From the NCBI GenBank assembly GCA_016866335.1, contig VGMT01000001.1:1-64000 (forward strand): DNA of 64,000 bases, written 5' to 3'. Source of the stretch: Bacteroidota bacterium (GTDB lineage Bacteria > Bacteroidota > Bacteroidia > CAIKAF01). This document shows, piece by piece, positions 17,603 through 27,700 of the stretch; positions within the stretch are counted from its first letter, which is position 1, and each line of letters opens with the position of its first letter. The position numbers and the translations under genes were made by a program. The notes below the pieces were generated by a model. It did no database searches. It was given only the letters and a program-made list of their open reading frames with translations, and was not told the origin of the DNA.

Positions 17603-17797
17603 CTTAATTCATCAATTTTTTACACGTGCTCTGCGAAGTTACAGGAACAATTCTGGTTTGTCAAGGTCCATTTACATTTTTTTTGAAATTTGTATCAAAC
17701 GTCAATACAATGCCTTTTAGATGACGGAATGAAGCGCTGTTAAATATGGCAATGGGTTGCAAATTGCCCTTGAAATCTGGCGTATCTACGGGACAGG

Positions 17798-17817
17798 TGT
17801 CATTATGTCAGTATAAT
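17798..17817 (+). promoter_or_regulatory. TGTCATTATGTCAG motif adjoining TATAAT upstream of dnaK
   Basis: TGTCATTATGTCAGTATAAT lies about 120 bp before the dnaK ATG. The TGTCA direct repeat matches the distal motif at 17192, and the adjoining TATAAT could be a -10 element. Position suggests control of dnaK by a heat-shock or stress regulator (inference). Confidence 0.4.
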
Positions 17818-17936
17818 TAGAGTCAATTCAGACAAAAATGATACGAAAAGAAAGAGATTGCGTCAATTTATGTATGCTCTGGCCTATGGAATGATTTTGG
17901 TAAGAGAAATGGAAATTTTCATTAAAAAAAACACTT

Positions 17937-19829
17937 ATGGGAAAGATTATTGGAATCGACCTTGGCACAACAAATTCTTGTGTTGCCGTTATGGAAGGAA
18001 ATCAACCCGTCGTAATACCCAATAGCGAAGGGAAACGTACGACACCCTCGATTGTTGCCTTTTTAGATAACGGTGAGCGAAAGGTAGGAGATGCCGCGAA
18101 GCGGCAAGCGATTACCAACCCTGAACGAACCATTTATTCTATAAAGCGCTTTATAGGTAGCCGTTTTGCGGAGGTAAGTGCCGAGTTTTCACGCGTACCC
18201 TACAAAATGGTGAAGGGAGATAATGACACGCCAAGGGTATCCATTGGCGATAGAAATTACACTCCCCAAGAAATTTCGGCCATGATTCTTCAAAAAATGA
18301 AGCAAACGGCAGAAGATTATTTAGGTACTACAGTAACAGAAGCTGTTATTACTGTTCCAGCCTATTTTAATGATGCCCAAAGGCAAGCCACGAAAGAGGC
18401 TGGTGAAATTGCAGGCCTTACCGTTAAGAGAATCATTAATGAGCCTACGGCAGCAGCTTTGGCCTATGGCCTCGACAAGCAAAACAAGGACATGAAAGTT
18501 GTTGTTTTTGATTGCGGCGGTGGTACTCATGACGTTTCAATTTTAGAACTTGGCGATGGGGTTTTTGAGGTTAAATCAACCGACGGAGATACCCACCTTG
18601 GGGGAGACGATTTTGATCAAAAGATCATTGATTGGTTGGCAGATGAATTCAAATCAGATGAGGGCATCGATTTACGAAAAGACCCAATGGCACTTCAGCG
18701 CTTAAAAGAAGCAGCTGAAAAGGCAAAAATTGAACTTTCCAGTTCCACCGAAACAGAAATCAATCTTCCTTACATCATGCCTGTTGATGGAGTTCCTAAA
18801 CACTTGGTAAGGAAACTAACTCGTGCCAAATTCGAGCAATTGGCCGACGATTTAATTCGCAGGACCATTGAACCTTGCAAGTCGGCCTTGAAAAATGCCA
18901 ACATGTCGGCCTCAGATATCGATGAAATTATTTTGGTGGGAGGGTCAACCCGAATTCCAGCGATTCAAGCTGCTGTTGAAAACTTCTTCGGAAAGTCTCC
19001 TAGCAAAGGGGTTAATCCAGATGAGGTGGTAGCTATTGGCGCAGGAATACAAGGTGGTGTGCTTTCAGGTGATGTTAAAGATGTACTTCTTTTGGATGTA
19101 ACCCCTTTAAGTCTTGGTATTGAAACCATGGGTGGAGTTATGACTCGCCTCATTGAGTCTAATACCACCATTCCATCTAGAAAATCTGAGGTTTTCTCAA
19201 CCGCAAGCGACAATCAGCCTTCTGTTGAAATACATGTGCTTCAAGGGGAACGCCCAATGGCCAACCAAAACAAAACCATAGGACGCTTTGTATTAGCAGA
19301 CATTCCACCTTCACCTCGAGGAATTCCTCAAATTGAGGTAACCTTTGATATTGATGCCAATGGCATTCTTCAGGTATCGGCCAAAGATAAAGCAACCGGT
19401 AAAGAACAATCCATTCGTATTGAAGCTTCCAGCGGTTTGTCAGATGAGGAAATTGCAAAAATGAAAGCCGAAGCGGAAGCCAATGCAGACGCTGATAAAA
19501 AGGCTAAGGAGCGGGCTGAGAAGCTCAATGCCGCCGATGGTCTTATTTTTCAGGTTGAAAAGTTTATGCGAGAAAGCGGGGACAAAGTACCTGAAGATAA
19601 AAAGTCGGGAATAAATGAGGCACTTGAAAGCCTTAAAACAGCCCACAAATCAGAGGACCTGGCCTCCATTGATACGGCCATGGAAAACTTGAATAAGGTT
19701 TTCGGGGAAGTAGCATCTGCCATGTATGCAAATGAAAATGCAGGAAGTGCAGGAAATCCAGGTTCAGATTCATCTGGAAAAGATGGAACCGATGATGTAA
19801 CAGATGTTGACTTCGAGGAGGTCAAGTAA
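17937..19829 (+). CDS. dnaK: Chaperone protein DnaK (Hsp70)
   Basis: 630 aa. ATP-dependent chaperone working with DnaJ and GrpE. The N-terminus has [18 protein letters not shown], then the phosphate loop [32 protein letters not shown], and [14 protein letters not shown] of the nucleotide-binding domain. The substrate-binding domain starts at about 390 ([18 protein letters not shown]), with the lid after about 505. It ends in [12 protein letters not shown], a typical DnaK tail close to EEVK/EEVD. The strong terminator after it and its own long leader suggest a single-gene transcript. Confidence 0.98.
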   Translation: MGKIIGIDLGTTNSCVAVMEGNQPVVIPNSEGKRTTPSIVAFLDNGERKVGDAAKRQAITNPERTIYSIKRFIGSRFAEVSAEFSRVPYKMVKGDNDTPRVSIGDRNYTPQEISAMILQKMKQTAEDYLGTTVTEAVITVPAYFNDAQRQATKEAGEIAGLTVKRIINEPTAAALAYGLDKQNKDMKVVVFDCGGGTHDVSILELGDGVFEVKSTDGDTHLGGDDFDQKIIDWLADEFKSDEGIDLRKDPMALQRLKEAAEKAKIELSSSTETEINLPYIMPVDGVPKHLVRKLTRAKFEQLADDLIRRTIEPCKSALKNANMSASDIDEIILVGGSTRIPAIQAAVENFFGKSPSKGVNPDEVVAIGAGIQGGVLSGDVKDVLLLDVTPLSLGIETMGGVMTRLIESNTTIPSRKSEVFSTASDNQPSVEIHVLQGERPMANQNKTIGRFVLADIPPSPRGIPQIEVTFDIDANGILQVSAKDKATGKEQSIRIEASSGLSDEEIAKMKAEAEANADADKKAKERAEKLNAADGLIFQVEKFMRESGDKVPEDKKSGINEALESLKTAHKSEDLASIDTAMENLNKVFGEVASAMYANENAGSAGNPGSDSSGKDGTDDVTDVDFEEVK

Positions 19830-19846
19830 GAATTGTCAGTTGAATC

Positions 19847-19870
19847 AAGGGGGCTTAGGCCCCCTTTTTT
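19847..19870 (+). terminator. Rho-independent terminator after dnaK
   Basis: AAGGGGGC, loop TTAG, GCCCCCTT, immediately followed by T4 after the stem T pair. The 8-bp GC-rich stem plus T-run 18 bp beyond the dnaK stop is a clear intrinsic terminator. Confidence 0.93.
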
Positions 19871-19883
19871 ATTTTAGATTCTA

Positions 19884-19914
19884 TTGACAAGGTTCATACT
19901 CCTGCGTACTTTTG
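19884..19914 (+). promoter_or_regulatory. Bacteroidota-type promoter of rnhA
   Basis: TTG at 19884-19886 (in TTGACA), 20 bases, then TACTTTTG at 19907-19914, matching the TTG / TAnnTTTG consensus. The rnhA ATG begins five bases later, about where transcription should start, so the mRNA is predicted to be leaderless. Confidence 0.7.
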
Positions 19915-19918
19915 AGGG

Positions 19919-20392
19919 ATGGTTCAAATTTTTACAGACGGAGCAGCCAGGGGCAATCCAGGCCCTGGTGGATTGGGGGTTGTAATGCTTTTTAATGGGC
20001 ATAGGAAGGAACATTCAGAAGGGTACCGCAGAACAACCAACAACAGAATGGAACTGTTGGCTGTGATTCGGGCTTTAGAATTCTTAAAAACCGCGGCTCA
20101 TCCGGTTCATGTTTATTCCGACAGCAAATACGTGATAAATTCAATTACCAAGGGCTGGCTGAAAACCTGGATAAAAACTGGGTTTAAAGGAAAGAAGAAC
20201 AAGGATTTATGGCTTAGATACCACGCCATTGCGCCCCAATTTCAGCTCACCTTCCATTGGGTAAAAGGCCATGCTGACAACAAAGAAAACAACCGTTGCG
20301 ATGAACTTGCTGTCGCGGCCCGGCGAAAGCCAAACCTTCCTATTGATAAAGGCTACGAAGCTTCCAAATCGTCCAACAACGAACTATGGTGA
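19919..20392 (+). CDS. rnhA: Ribonuclease HI
   Basis: 157 aa. Cleaves RNA in RNA-DNA hybrids. Catalytic acidic residues are in FTDGAARGNPGPGG, NNRMELLA, YSDSKYV and CDELAVAA. The GWLKTWIKTGFKGKKNKDLW segment is the basic substrate-binding handle, and HWVKGHA carries the conserved His. Length is typical. Its end overlaps the GSCFA gene start by 7 bp. Confidence 0.97.
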   Translation: MVQIFTDGAARGNPGPGGLGVVMLFNGHRKEHSEGYRRTTNNRMELLAVIRALEFLKTAAHPVHVYSDSKYVINSITKGWLKTWIKTGFKGKKNKDLWLRYHAIAPQFQLTFHWVKGHADNKENNRCDELAVAARRKPNLPIDKGYEASKSSNNELW

Positions 20393-21324
20393 AATTTAGG
20401 ACGGAATTTCCAGCATTTAAACTGCCCCCTTTGGATTATCAGCATCCGATTTTGGTGGCGGGTAGTTGTTTTGCCGAGCTAATTGAGGCTAAACTTAGGA
20501 TGGGAGGGTTTCATGTGCCTGTTCCTTCTCATGGGATATTGTACCATCCATTTGCTTTATCGACAATGCTTCAAACTTGGTGTGAAATTCCTTCAGAATG
20601 GCCGGTTTTAGAAAACCATGACAATCGGTGGATTAGTTTGGATCACCATGGTTCCTTTTCTTCTTTTAGCGAAGAAGAGGCAAAAACTGGAATGTTGATG
20701 GCTCGTGAAAATTGTGCTTTGGCGCTTAAAGAAGCTCATTTTCTTTTTCTTAGCTTGGGGACAGCACATTATTTTCAGGATAAGGTTTCGGGAAAGGCAG
20801 TAGGGAATTGCCACAAACTGCCAGCGGATCGCTTTATAAGAAACCGTTCTACGGTAACTGAAATTGTAGATTCCCTAAATTTTACTGTTCAAAACCTAAG
20901 GGAAATAAATCCGCAACTAACCGTTATTCTTAGTGTGAGCCCGGTGAAACATCTTCGCGATGGCCTCGCAGAAAATTCCCTAAGCAAATCAATTTTAAGG
21001 GTAGCTACCGATATTCTTTGTTCCCAAAATTCTAATGTTCACTATTTCCCTGCCTACGAGATTCTAACGGAAGATTTGCGGGATTATAGATTTTACAGTG
21101 AAGATTTGGCTCACCCGTCAAAAGCAGCTCAAGACTATATTTTTCAATATTTTTCATCGGCCTGCTTTTCCATTGATACTCTTGAGGTATTCAAACAGGT
21201 TTCAGCCTTTAGGAATTTGGAACGCCATTTTTCAAAGTCAAACCCAATTTTGCATCTTGACGCCGTTGAAAAAGAGAAGGAACGGTTAGTCGTCAGATTT
21301 CCTTTTTTAAGCGGCAGGTTATAA
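20386..21324 (+). CDS. GSCFA-domain (SGNH hydrolase-like) protein
   Basis: 312 aa. The family-naming motif appears as VAGSCFAELI near residue 28, with later blocks SHGILYHPFALS, LFLSLGTAHYF, VTVILSVSPVKHLRDG (here LTVILSVSPVKH) and DLAHPSKAAQDYI. The fold is related to GDSL/SGNH esterases; in this family the Ser of GSCFA and the late D-x-x-H are the expected catalytic residues. Substrate is unknown, possibly cell-surface acyl groups. It overlaps rnhA by 7 bp and is followed after 19 bp by a GT39 gene. Confidence 0.9.
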   Translation: MVKFRTEFPAFKLPPLDYQHPILVAGSCFAELIEAKLRMGGFHVPVPSHGILYHPFALSTMLQTWCEIPSEWPVLENHDNRWISLDHHGSFSSFSEEEAKTGMLMARENCALALKEAHFLFLSLGTAHYFQDKVSGKAVGNCHKLPADRFIRNRSTVTEIVDSLNFTVQNLREINPQLTVILSVSPVKHLRDGLAENSLSKSILRVATDILCSQNSNVHYFPAYEILTEDLRDYRFYSEDLAHPSKAAQDYIFQYFSSACFSIDTLEVFKQVSAFRNLERHFSKSNPILHLDAVEKEKERLVVRFPFLSGRL

Positions 21325-21343
21325 CCGGAAAAAAACAATTGGG

Positions 21344-23026
21344 ATGCAGAACCAAAACAGGACATCTTCTTCTGGTAAAAAAATGAGGTTCATTCGTTGG
21401 ACTCTGTATCTGCTGTGGACTGTGGGATTGATTTGGTCTGCTATTTTCACGGAATTGCTTGACGACGAGGCCTATTATTGGGTTTATTCCCAAAATTTAT
21501 CGTTGGGCTATCACGACCACCCGCCTTTAATAGCTTGGAGTATTTACATAGGTTTTTCACTCTTTAAGTCGGAATTTGGAGTTAGGCTTGCAATGATTTT
21601 ATTTCACCTACTTACCATTCGAGTCCTTGAATACCTTATTTCTCCAAAATCTATCGTCTTATTTTTTGCCGTTTTGGTAAGTATTCCGGTTTTTCAATTT
21701 TCTGGATTTTGGGCGGTTCCTGACACACCTTTTCTTTTTGCATGCACCGTATTGCTGCTTGCTATTAAAAGGTTTAGTGAAAAATCAAGTTTAACCAATG
21801 CCATTTTTCTTGGAATTGTTGCAGCAATGGTATTGTTTGCAAAGTACCATGGGGCCTTGTTTATTTTTTTCTTATTGCTGTATGGGAATAAAATGTTCAG
21901 AAAGCCAACTTTTTATATATCCATTGCCGTAGGAATAGCTTTGTATTTACCCCATCTAATCTGGCTAATTGAGCATGATTTTCCAACATTTGTGTATCAT
22001 TTTGGCTACCGAAATGCGAAAGCTTATGAATGGCAGCAAACACTTTCATTTCTTGGTGGGCAATTTTTACTTTGGGGGCCAATTGCTGGATTTTTGGTTT
22101 TGAAGGCCTTATTTTATCGCAGCCCTCATGATTATTTAAGATCAATTTTCATAAAAACATCCATTTCAGTCTATGCTTTTCTATTTGTTTTCTCCTTTTT
22201 TGGACATGTAGAAGGGAATTGGTCTTTGGGGGTATTCCCTCTAATGATTACCGCATTATTCAAAAACTGGGAGGAGGAACCTAAAACAAATAGAATTTTA
22301 CTAAAGGGACTGTGGATCAGTGTTCCATTGCTTTTAATTGGACGCCTGATTTTGGTTTTTGATATAGTGCCTTTCGATGTCCCTTTTTTGAAACAGTTTT
22401 ATGGACAAAAAGAATGGGTCGAAAAAGTGGATAGTTTGGCCGGAGACCGTCCGGTTGTTTTTATGAATTCATATCAAAAGGCATCAAAGTTCTGGTTCTA
22501 CGCCCAAAAACCTTCAACTACCCTAAGCAATATTCAAGGGCGCCGCAGTCAATTTGATTTACTAAATCTACATGAATCGTGGTTGGGCAAACCTGTTTTG
22601 ATGCAAGTCAATTGGGCTTCAAGTAAATTAGATTCTATTGAAACGAAAGGAATTGGGATGTTTTATTATTCTAACGATTCATCGTTTTGGTATTTTCCTG
22701 AAGCCCAAATTGTGCCATTGGACTTGCCTGAATATTGGCAAGAAAATCAGACAAAGGAAGTCGAAGTTTCCATTCATCGACCTGAAATGAAAAGAGAACT
22801 ACATCCTCCCCAACTTGATGTTTCCTACAGTTTTATGCAAAATGGACAACGGGTTGCTGGAAATTGTCTAAAAGGGGTTTGGAATCCACAGAAAACCAAT
22901 TGCAGGCTAGTAATTCCAATTCGTGCTCCGGAAAAACAGGGAAAGTATCAACTCATTTTTTCGATTGAACGACGATGGATGCCAATGGGTATAAACAGCA
23001 GAAGGCATGATGTAATTGTTGAATAG
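21344..23026 (+). CDS. GT39/ArnT-like membrane glycosyltransferase
   Basis: 560 aa. About nine to ten transmembrane helices fill residues 20-345. The first periplasmic loop has DDEAYYWVYSQNLSLGYHDHPPLIAW, the acidic motif of polyprenyl-phosphate-sugar-dependent transferases (PMT/ArnT family). The C-terminal 200 residues are a soluble periplasmic domain. It should transfer a sugar from a lipid carrier to a surface acceptor; lipid A, protein and glycan are all possible. Placement after a GSCFA gene suggests envelope modification. Confidence 0.85.
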   Translation: MQNQNRTSSSGKKMRFIRWTLYLLWTVGLIWSAIFTELLDDEAYYWVYSQNLSLGYHDHPPLIAWSIYIGFSLFKSEFGVRLAMILFHLLTIRVLEYLISPKSIVLFFAVLVSIPVFQFSGFWAVPDTPFLFACTVLLLAIKRFSEKSSLTNAIFLGIVAAMVLFAKYHGALFIFFLLLYGNKMFRKPTFYISIAVGIALYLPHLIWLIEHDFPTFVYHFGYRNAKAYEWQQTLSFLGGQFLLWGPIAGFLVLKALFYRSPHDYLRSIFIKTSISVYAFLFVFSFFGHVEGNWSLGVFPLMITALFKNWEEEPKTNRILLKGLWISVPLLLIGRLILVFDIVPFDVPFLKQFYGQKEWVEKVDSLAGDRPVVFMNSYQKASKFWFYAQKPSTTLSNIQGRRSQFDLLNLHESWLGKPVLMQVNWASSKLDSIETKGIGMFYYSNDSSFWYFPEAQIVPLDLPEYWQENQTKEVEVSIHRPEMKRELHPPQLDVSYSFMQNGQRVAGNCLKGVWNPQKTNCRLVIPIRAPEKQGKYQLIFSIERRWMPMGINSRRHDVIVE

Positions 23027-23071
23027 GGTTTTTAAGAGCTATAAATTCAGCCATTGCACATATTGGCTTTG

Positions 23072-23079
23072 TATATTTG
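23072..23079 (+). promoter_or_regulatory. TAnnTTTG -7 element of leuS
   Basis: TATATTTG ends four bases before the leuS ATG (23084). A clear TTG at the usual 20-base distance is not present. The placement again predicts a leaderless transcript. Confidence 0.5.
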
Positions 23080-23083
23080 TGCT

Positions 23084-25852
23084 ATGAAATACGATTTCAG
23101 GGAGATTGAGCTAAATGCCAAGGTTAAATGGCAAGAACAAGAAGCCTATGCGGTTAAGGAAGACCCAACAAAACCACCTTTCTATGTGCTGGATATGTTT
23201 CCTTATCCTTCGGGTGCAGGATTGCATGTTGGACATCCACTAGGATATATAGCCTCAGATATATTGGCTCGTTACAAAGTAATGATGGGGTATAGTGTCC
23301 TACATCCTATGGGTTTTGACGCTTTTGGCTTACCGGCCGAACAATACGCCATTCAAACCAATCGGCATCCTGAGGAAACGACCAGAGAAAACATTGAAAG
23401 GTATAGGCAACAATTGGAATTGCTAGGATTGGGGTACGATTGGAATCGATCTGTTACAACCTCAGATTCCGACTATTATAAATGGACACAGTGGATATTT
23501 CTTCAGTTATTCAATCATTGCTATCATAGTAAAATTCAAAAGCCTGTTCCTATTGAGAAGGTTTCTGAATATTTTGAACAATGTGGAACCAAGGATGCCC
23601 CATTTTTTGGAAACCCTCACGAAGAGTTCACACCGAAAGAATGGTTGGCATTTAGTAAAGAAAAGCAATCGGATGTTTTGATGCATTACCGAATGGCGTA
23701 TCAAGCAGATGCTTGGGTTAATTGGTGTGAGGCCTTGGGAACCGTTTTGGCCAACGATGAGGTCAAAGATGGATTTTCAGAACGTGGAGGCCATCCGGTG
23801 GAAAGGAAAAGATTGAAGCAATGGTTTTTAAGAATTTCGGCTTATGCTGACCGCCTGCTCCTTGACCTAGAAGAATTGAATTGGTCGGCAGCTATGAAGG
23901 AAATGCAATCCAATTGGATTGGCAAATCAGAGGGTGCATCGCTTGCATTTAAGGTTGCAAATTCTGATTTGATGTTAGAGGTGTTTACCACACGACCAGA
24001 CACTTTGTTCGGGGTCAGTTTTATGGTTTTAGCCCCAGAGATTGCAATGCTACCGGAATTGGTTAAACCTGGGTTTGAACAGGCTTTGGACTATGCTAAA
24101 CAGGCTTCAAATCGGTCAGAGCGAGAAAGGCAGGCCGGTTCCGAGCAGGTAACAGGAGCTTTTACAGGTTCGTATGCAGTGCATCCCATTTCTGGGAAAG
24201 AGTTGCCAATTTGGGTTGGTGATTATGTTTTGGCAGGGTATGGGACTGGAGCTGTAATGGCTGTCCCAGCTCACGATGCTAGGGACTTCAAATTTGCAAA
24301 AGCATTTGATTTGCCGATTGTTCCTGTTGTTGAAATTCCTGAAGGCGAATCGCTTCCTTATGAAAGCAAGGATGGGGAAATAATGAATTCCGAATTCCTG
24401 AATGGTTTTCAGGTGAAGGAGGCTATTTCGGCCATGTTGGCCCATTTAGAGGAAAAGAAATTGGGCTACAGAACGGTGAATTACCGTCTTAGAGATGCCA
24501 ATTTTAGTAGGCAAAGGTATTGGGGAGAACCTTTCCCTATTGTGTATACGAAGGGAATTGCCACCGGGGTGCCTGAGCAGTGTTTGCCAGTAGAACTTCC
24601 CCACATGGACGATTTTAAGCCAACAGGTAGGCCCGAATCACCGCTTAACAAAGCCAAGGAATGGACAAATTTGCCTCATGGTATTCGGGAAACCGACACC
24701 ATGCCGGGGTTTGCTGGAAGCAGTTGGTACTTTCTTCGGTACATGGACCCAAAGAATCAAAATCAATTTGCTTCAGGCTCAGCCTTATCATATTGGAAAC
24801 AGGTTGACGTGTATATAGGAGGGACAGAACATGCGGTTGGTCATTTGCTGTATGCCCGTTTTTGGCACAAGTTTTTGTATGACTTAGGATATTTGCCTGT
24901 TAATGAGCCTTTCAAGCGATTGGTAAATCAAGGTATGATTTTAGGTCGGTCCAATTTGGTTTATAGAGAAACGGCAACTGGAAGATTTGTTTCTGCCGGT
25001 CTGGTCCCATCATCGAAAAAGGGATTTCAATCCTTGCATGTGGATGTAAATGCCGTACAGGATGATGCCTTACTGCCCGAACAGGTTTTGGCAATATTCC
25101 CTGATGCAAGGCCTCATTTATTGGTTTTGGAAGACGGTGTATTGAAATGTGGGGTTGAAATCGAGAAAATGTCAAAAAGCAAATTCAACGTTGTTAATCC
25201 AGATGCCATCGTTGAAGATTATGGTGCCGATACCTTGAGAATGTATGAAATGTTTTTGGGGCCGATCGAACAATCTAAACCCTGGAATACCCAAGGCATT
25301 GAAGGGGTGAATAAATTCCTGCGCAGGGTTTGGAGGCATTGTATTTCTGAAGAGGGACATTGTATTTTGGATTCTGGGCATGCTGAACCCGCTGCCTTGA
25401 AGTCATTGCATACGCTGCTCAAAAGGTTGCATCAAGATATTGAGTCAATGTCAATGAATACCTGCATAAGTGCATTTATGATTTGCTTAAATGAATTGTT
25501 GGATCAAAATTGCAAGTCGATAGATGTATTTAGGCCTTTTAGTTTAGCACTTTCGCCTTTTGCACCATTTATTGCTGAATCGTTATGGGAAAAAATGGGC
25601 GGAGTTGGATTGGCATGCAAACAAGAGTTTCCTAAGGTTGAGGAAAAGTACCTGATTGAAGAGAATTTCATTTATCCCGTTTCTTTTAATGGAAAAAAAC
25701 GATTTGAAATTTCCTTGCCCCTTTCTTTAGGTGTGAGTGAAATAGAACAAGAAGTCCTATCAATTGCTGAAACGAAAAAGTGGATGGAAGGTCAAACACT
25801 TCGAAAAGTAATTGTAGTTCCAGGACGAATTGTAAATATCGTTCTAGGATGA
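23084..25852 (+). CDS. leuS: Leucyl-tRNA synthetase
   Basis: 922 aa from ATG 23084 (MKYDFREIELNAKVKWQEQ); the track start adds ten residues upstream of the promoter element. Class I signatures: HIGH box as HVGHPLGY after FPYPSGAGL, and KMSKSKFNVVNPD. The CP1 editing domain includes TTRPDTLFGVSFMVLAPE and GTGAVMAVPAHDARDF with the deacylation Asp. LPETDTMPGFAGSSWYFLRY-like text (RETDTMPGFAGSSWYFLRY) is also canonical. Stop overlaps the ABC transporter start as ATGA. Confidence 0.97.
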   Translation: MKYDFREIELNAKVKWQEQEAYAVKEDPTKPPFYVLDMFPYPSGAGLHVGHPLGYIASDILARYKVMMGYSVLHPMGFDAFGLPAEQYAIQTNRHPEETTRENIERYRQQLELLGLGYDWNRSVTTSDSDYYKWTQWIFLQLFNHCYHSKIQKPVPIEKVSEYFEQCGTKDAPFFGNPHEEFTPKEWLAFSKEKQSDVLMHYRMAYQADAWVNWCEALGTVLANDEVKDGFSERGGHPVERKRLKQWFLRISAYADRLLLDLEELNWSAAMKEMQSNWIGKSEGASLAFKVANSDLMLEVFTTRPDTLFGVSFMVLAPEIAMLPELVKPGFEQALDYAKQASNRSERERQAGSEQVTGAFTGSYAVHPISGKELPIWVGDYVLAGYGTGAVMAVPAHDARDFKFAKAFDLPIVPVVEIPEGESLPYESKDGEIMNSEFLNGFQVKEAISAMLAHLEEKKLGYRTVNYRLRDANFSRQRYWGEPFPIVYTKGIATGVPEQCLPVELPHMDDFKPTGRPESPLNKAKEWTNLPHGIRETDTMPGFAGSSWYFLRYMDPKNQNQFASGSALSYWKQVDVYIGGTEHAVGHLLYARFWHKFLYDLGYLPVNEPFKRLVNQGMILGRSNLVYRETATGRFVSAGLVPSSKKGFQSLHVDVNAVQDDALLPEQVLAIFPDARPHLLVLEDGVLKCGVEIEKMSKSKFNVVNPDAIVEDYGADTLRMYEMFLGPIEQSKPWNTQGIEGVNKFLRRVWRHCISEEGHCILDSGHAEPAALKSLHTLLKRLHQDIESMSMNTCISAFMICLNELLDQNCKSIDVFRPFSLALSPFAPFIAESLWEKMGGVGLACKQEFPKVEEKYLIEENFIYPVSFNGKKRFEISLPLSLGVSEIEQEVLSIAETKKWMEGQTLRKVIVVPGRIVNIVLG

Positions 25853-27627
25853 GTGAAGCAAAACAACCGGTAAAAGTGAAGGTAAGTCGAGCTGCCCTAT
25901 TAAGGTCAACAAGGCTTTTTAAATACATTCAACCGTACCGCCTGACCTTTGGGTTGGGATTGCTTGCCCTTTTGGTATCTAGTGTTTCTGGGTTGGTATT
26001 GTTCTCGTCGTTGGGAGATTTGATTGATGTTCAGACCGATCAATTGAATAATGAAATAGGAAAAATTACGCTTTTTTTATTGGGCATTTTAGTGCTTCAA
26101 GGCCTAACTTCTTTCGTTCGAATTTATACGTTTTCCTTTGTTACCGAACGGAGCATGGCTAGGTTAAGGCAAGATGTATTTGCTTCGTTGCTAACACTTC
26201 CTATGGAATGGTTTTCAGATCGCACAACCGGAGAAATTTCAAGTAGAATAAGTGCGGACATATCGTCAGTTCAAAGTACACTGACAACCTATTTGGCAGA
26301 ATTTGTAAGGCAAGTAATTACGGTTGTTGGTACCATTGTAATTTTAATGGGGACCTCATTTAAACTAGCCTTATTTATGGTTGGCACATTGCCAGCCATG
26401 GCCGTTCTAGCTGTTGTTTTTGGCCGATATGTTCGGAAATTGGGAAAGAAGGCCCAGGAAGAGGTTGCTGAGTCAACGGCTTTGTTGGAAGAGGTATTGA
26501 ATGGCATTGCAACGGTTAAGGCATTTACTACCGAATGGTGGGAATTTTCCAAATACAGGGAAAAGACAGACCGGGTTGTTAAAACAGGGATGAAAAACGC
26601 CATTGCCCGGGGAACCTTTGCTACGTTTATCGTTGTTTTTATTTTTGGCAGTATTGTGGGATTGGTATGGTTTGGAGGTCGTTTGGTTGCATCAGGAGAG
26701 ATAAGCACGGGCGAATTGTTTCGATTTTTCATGTTAAGTGCACTAATGGCTGGGTCTGCCGGAGGTTTAGCCGAAACCTACGCTCAACTTCAAAAATCCA
26801 TTGGTGCCACCGAGCATTTGCTTGATATAATGGAAGCCACCCCAGAAATTCCAAAACCGATTGCCTTAAAAGCCAAGGTAGCGGCTCCAAAAGGTTCAAT
26901 CCGTTTTTCAAATGTTTCTTTTGAATATCTGAGTAGGAAAGGCGTATTGGTTTTGAAAGACTTTAATCTAGAAATTCCAGAAGGAAAAACAACGGCATTG
27001 GTTGGCAGAAGTGGGGCAGGAAAATCAACTATAGCTTATTTGTTGCTTCGGTTTTACCAGCCCCAATCGGGATTGGTTTATTGGGGCGAAGAGCCTGTTG
27101 AACAAATGGAATTGCTTATTTACCGTAGTTTTATTGGATATGTACCTCAAGAAGTAATGCTATTTAGTGGGAGCATTGCTGAAAACATACGCTATGGCTC
27201 GGTGCATGCAAGCAAAGATGAGGTTGAGCAGGCCGCCCGGTTGGCAAATGCGCATGAGTTTATTTCTGAATTTCCAGATGGCTATGAAACGAAGGTAGGG
27301 GAGCGGGGAATGAGATTGAGTGGAGGGCAACGGCAGCGAATCGCTATTGCAAGGGCCATGCTTGCGAATCCCGCTCTCTTGATTTTAGATGAAGCTACAA
27401 GTAGCTTAGACAATGCATCGGAAGGTTTGGTTCGTGAGGCATTGGACAGATTGATGCAAAATCGGACCTCGCTTGTTATTGCGCATCGCTTATCAACAAT
27501 TAAACATGCCGATTCTATTGTGGTTTTGGAAAAGGGACAAATTATTGAGCAGGGGAATCATTATGAATTGTTGCAGCGAAGCGGTTTTTATGCTCATTTA
27601 CTAAAAACAGGGCTTGATGCAGAGTGA
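25849..27627 (+). CDS. ABC transporter, fused permease/ATPase (exporter)
   Basis: 592 aa from ATG 25849, which overlaps the leuS stop. A six-helix type IV exporter membrane domain spans about 30-325 (FSDRTTGEISSRISADISSVQ is its coupling region), and the ATPase about 350-585: Walker A GRSGAGKST, Q-loop YVPQEVMLF, signature LSGGQRQRIAIARAM, Walker B LLILDEATSSLD, H-loop IAHRLST. It works as a homodimer or with another half. The family covers lipid and drug exporters (MsbA, BmrA); the cargo cannot be inferred. Confidence 0.93.
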   Translation: MSEAKQPVKVKVSRAALLRSTRLFKYIQPYRLTFGLGLLALLVSSVSGLVLFSSLGDLIDVQTDQLNNEIGKITLFLLGILVLQGLTSFVRIYTFSFVTERSMARLRQDVFASLLTLPMEWFSDRTTGEISSRISADISSVQSTLTTYLAEFVRQVITVVGTIVILMGTSFKLALFMVGTLPAMAVLAVVFGRYVRKLGKKAQEEVAESTALLEEVLNGIATVKAFTTEWWEFSKYREKTDRVVKTGMKNAIARGTFATFIVVFIFGSIVGLVWFGGRLVASGEISTGELFRFFMLSALMAGSAGGLAETYAQLQKSIGATEHLLDIMEATPEIPKPIALKAKVAAPKGSIRFSNVSFEYLSRKGVLVLKDFNLEIPEGKTTALVGRSGAGKSTIAYLLLRFYQPQSGLVYWGEEPVEQMELLIYRSFIGYVPQEVMLFSGSIAENIRYGSVHASKDEVEQAARLANAHEFISEFPDGYETKVGERGMRLSGGQRQRIAIARAMLANPALLILDEATSSLDNASEGLVREALDRLMQNRTSLVIAHRLSTIKHADSIVVLEKGQIIEQGNHYELLQRSGFYAHLLKTGLDAE

Positions 27628-27700
27628 TATAAAATCAAAGAAAGCGATGGAACGCTTAAATCTATTTTTCATTACCTTCAAAGAAGCAAATAATACCGGT

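Noticed and set aside
17767-17775. CCCTTGAAA, identical to the core of sigma-32 -35 sequences, upstream of dnaK
   Set aside because: No CCCCATnT-like partner at the correct distance, and the phylum generally uses other heat-shock control; kept only as a curiosity.
18500-18560. DnaK phosphate loop CGGGTHDVS differing from LGGGTFDVS
   Set aside because: I believe GGGTHDVS occurs in other Bacteroidota DnaK proteins, so this is not taken as a defect.
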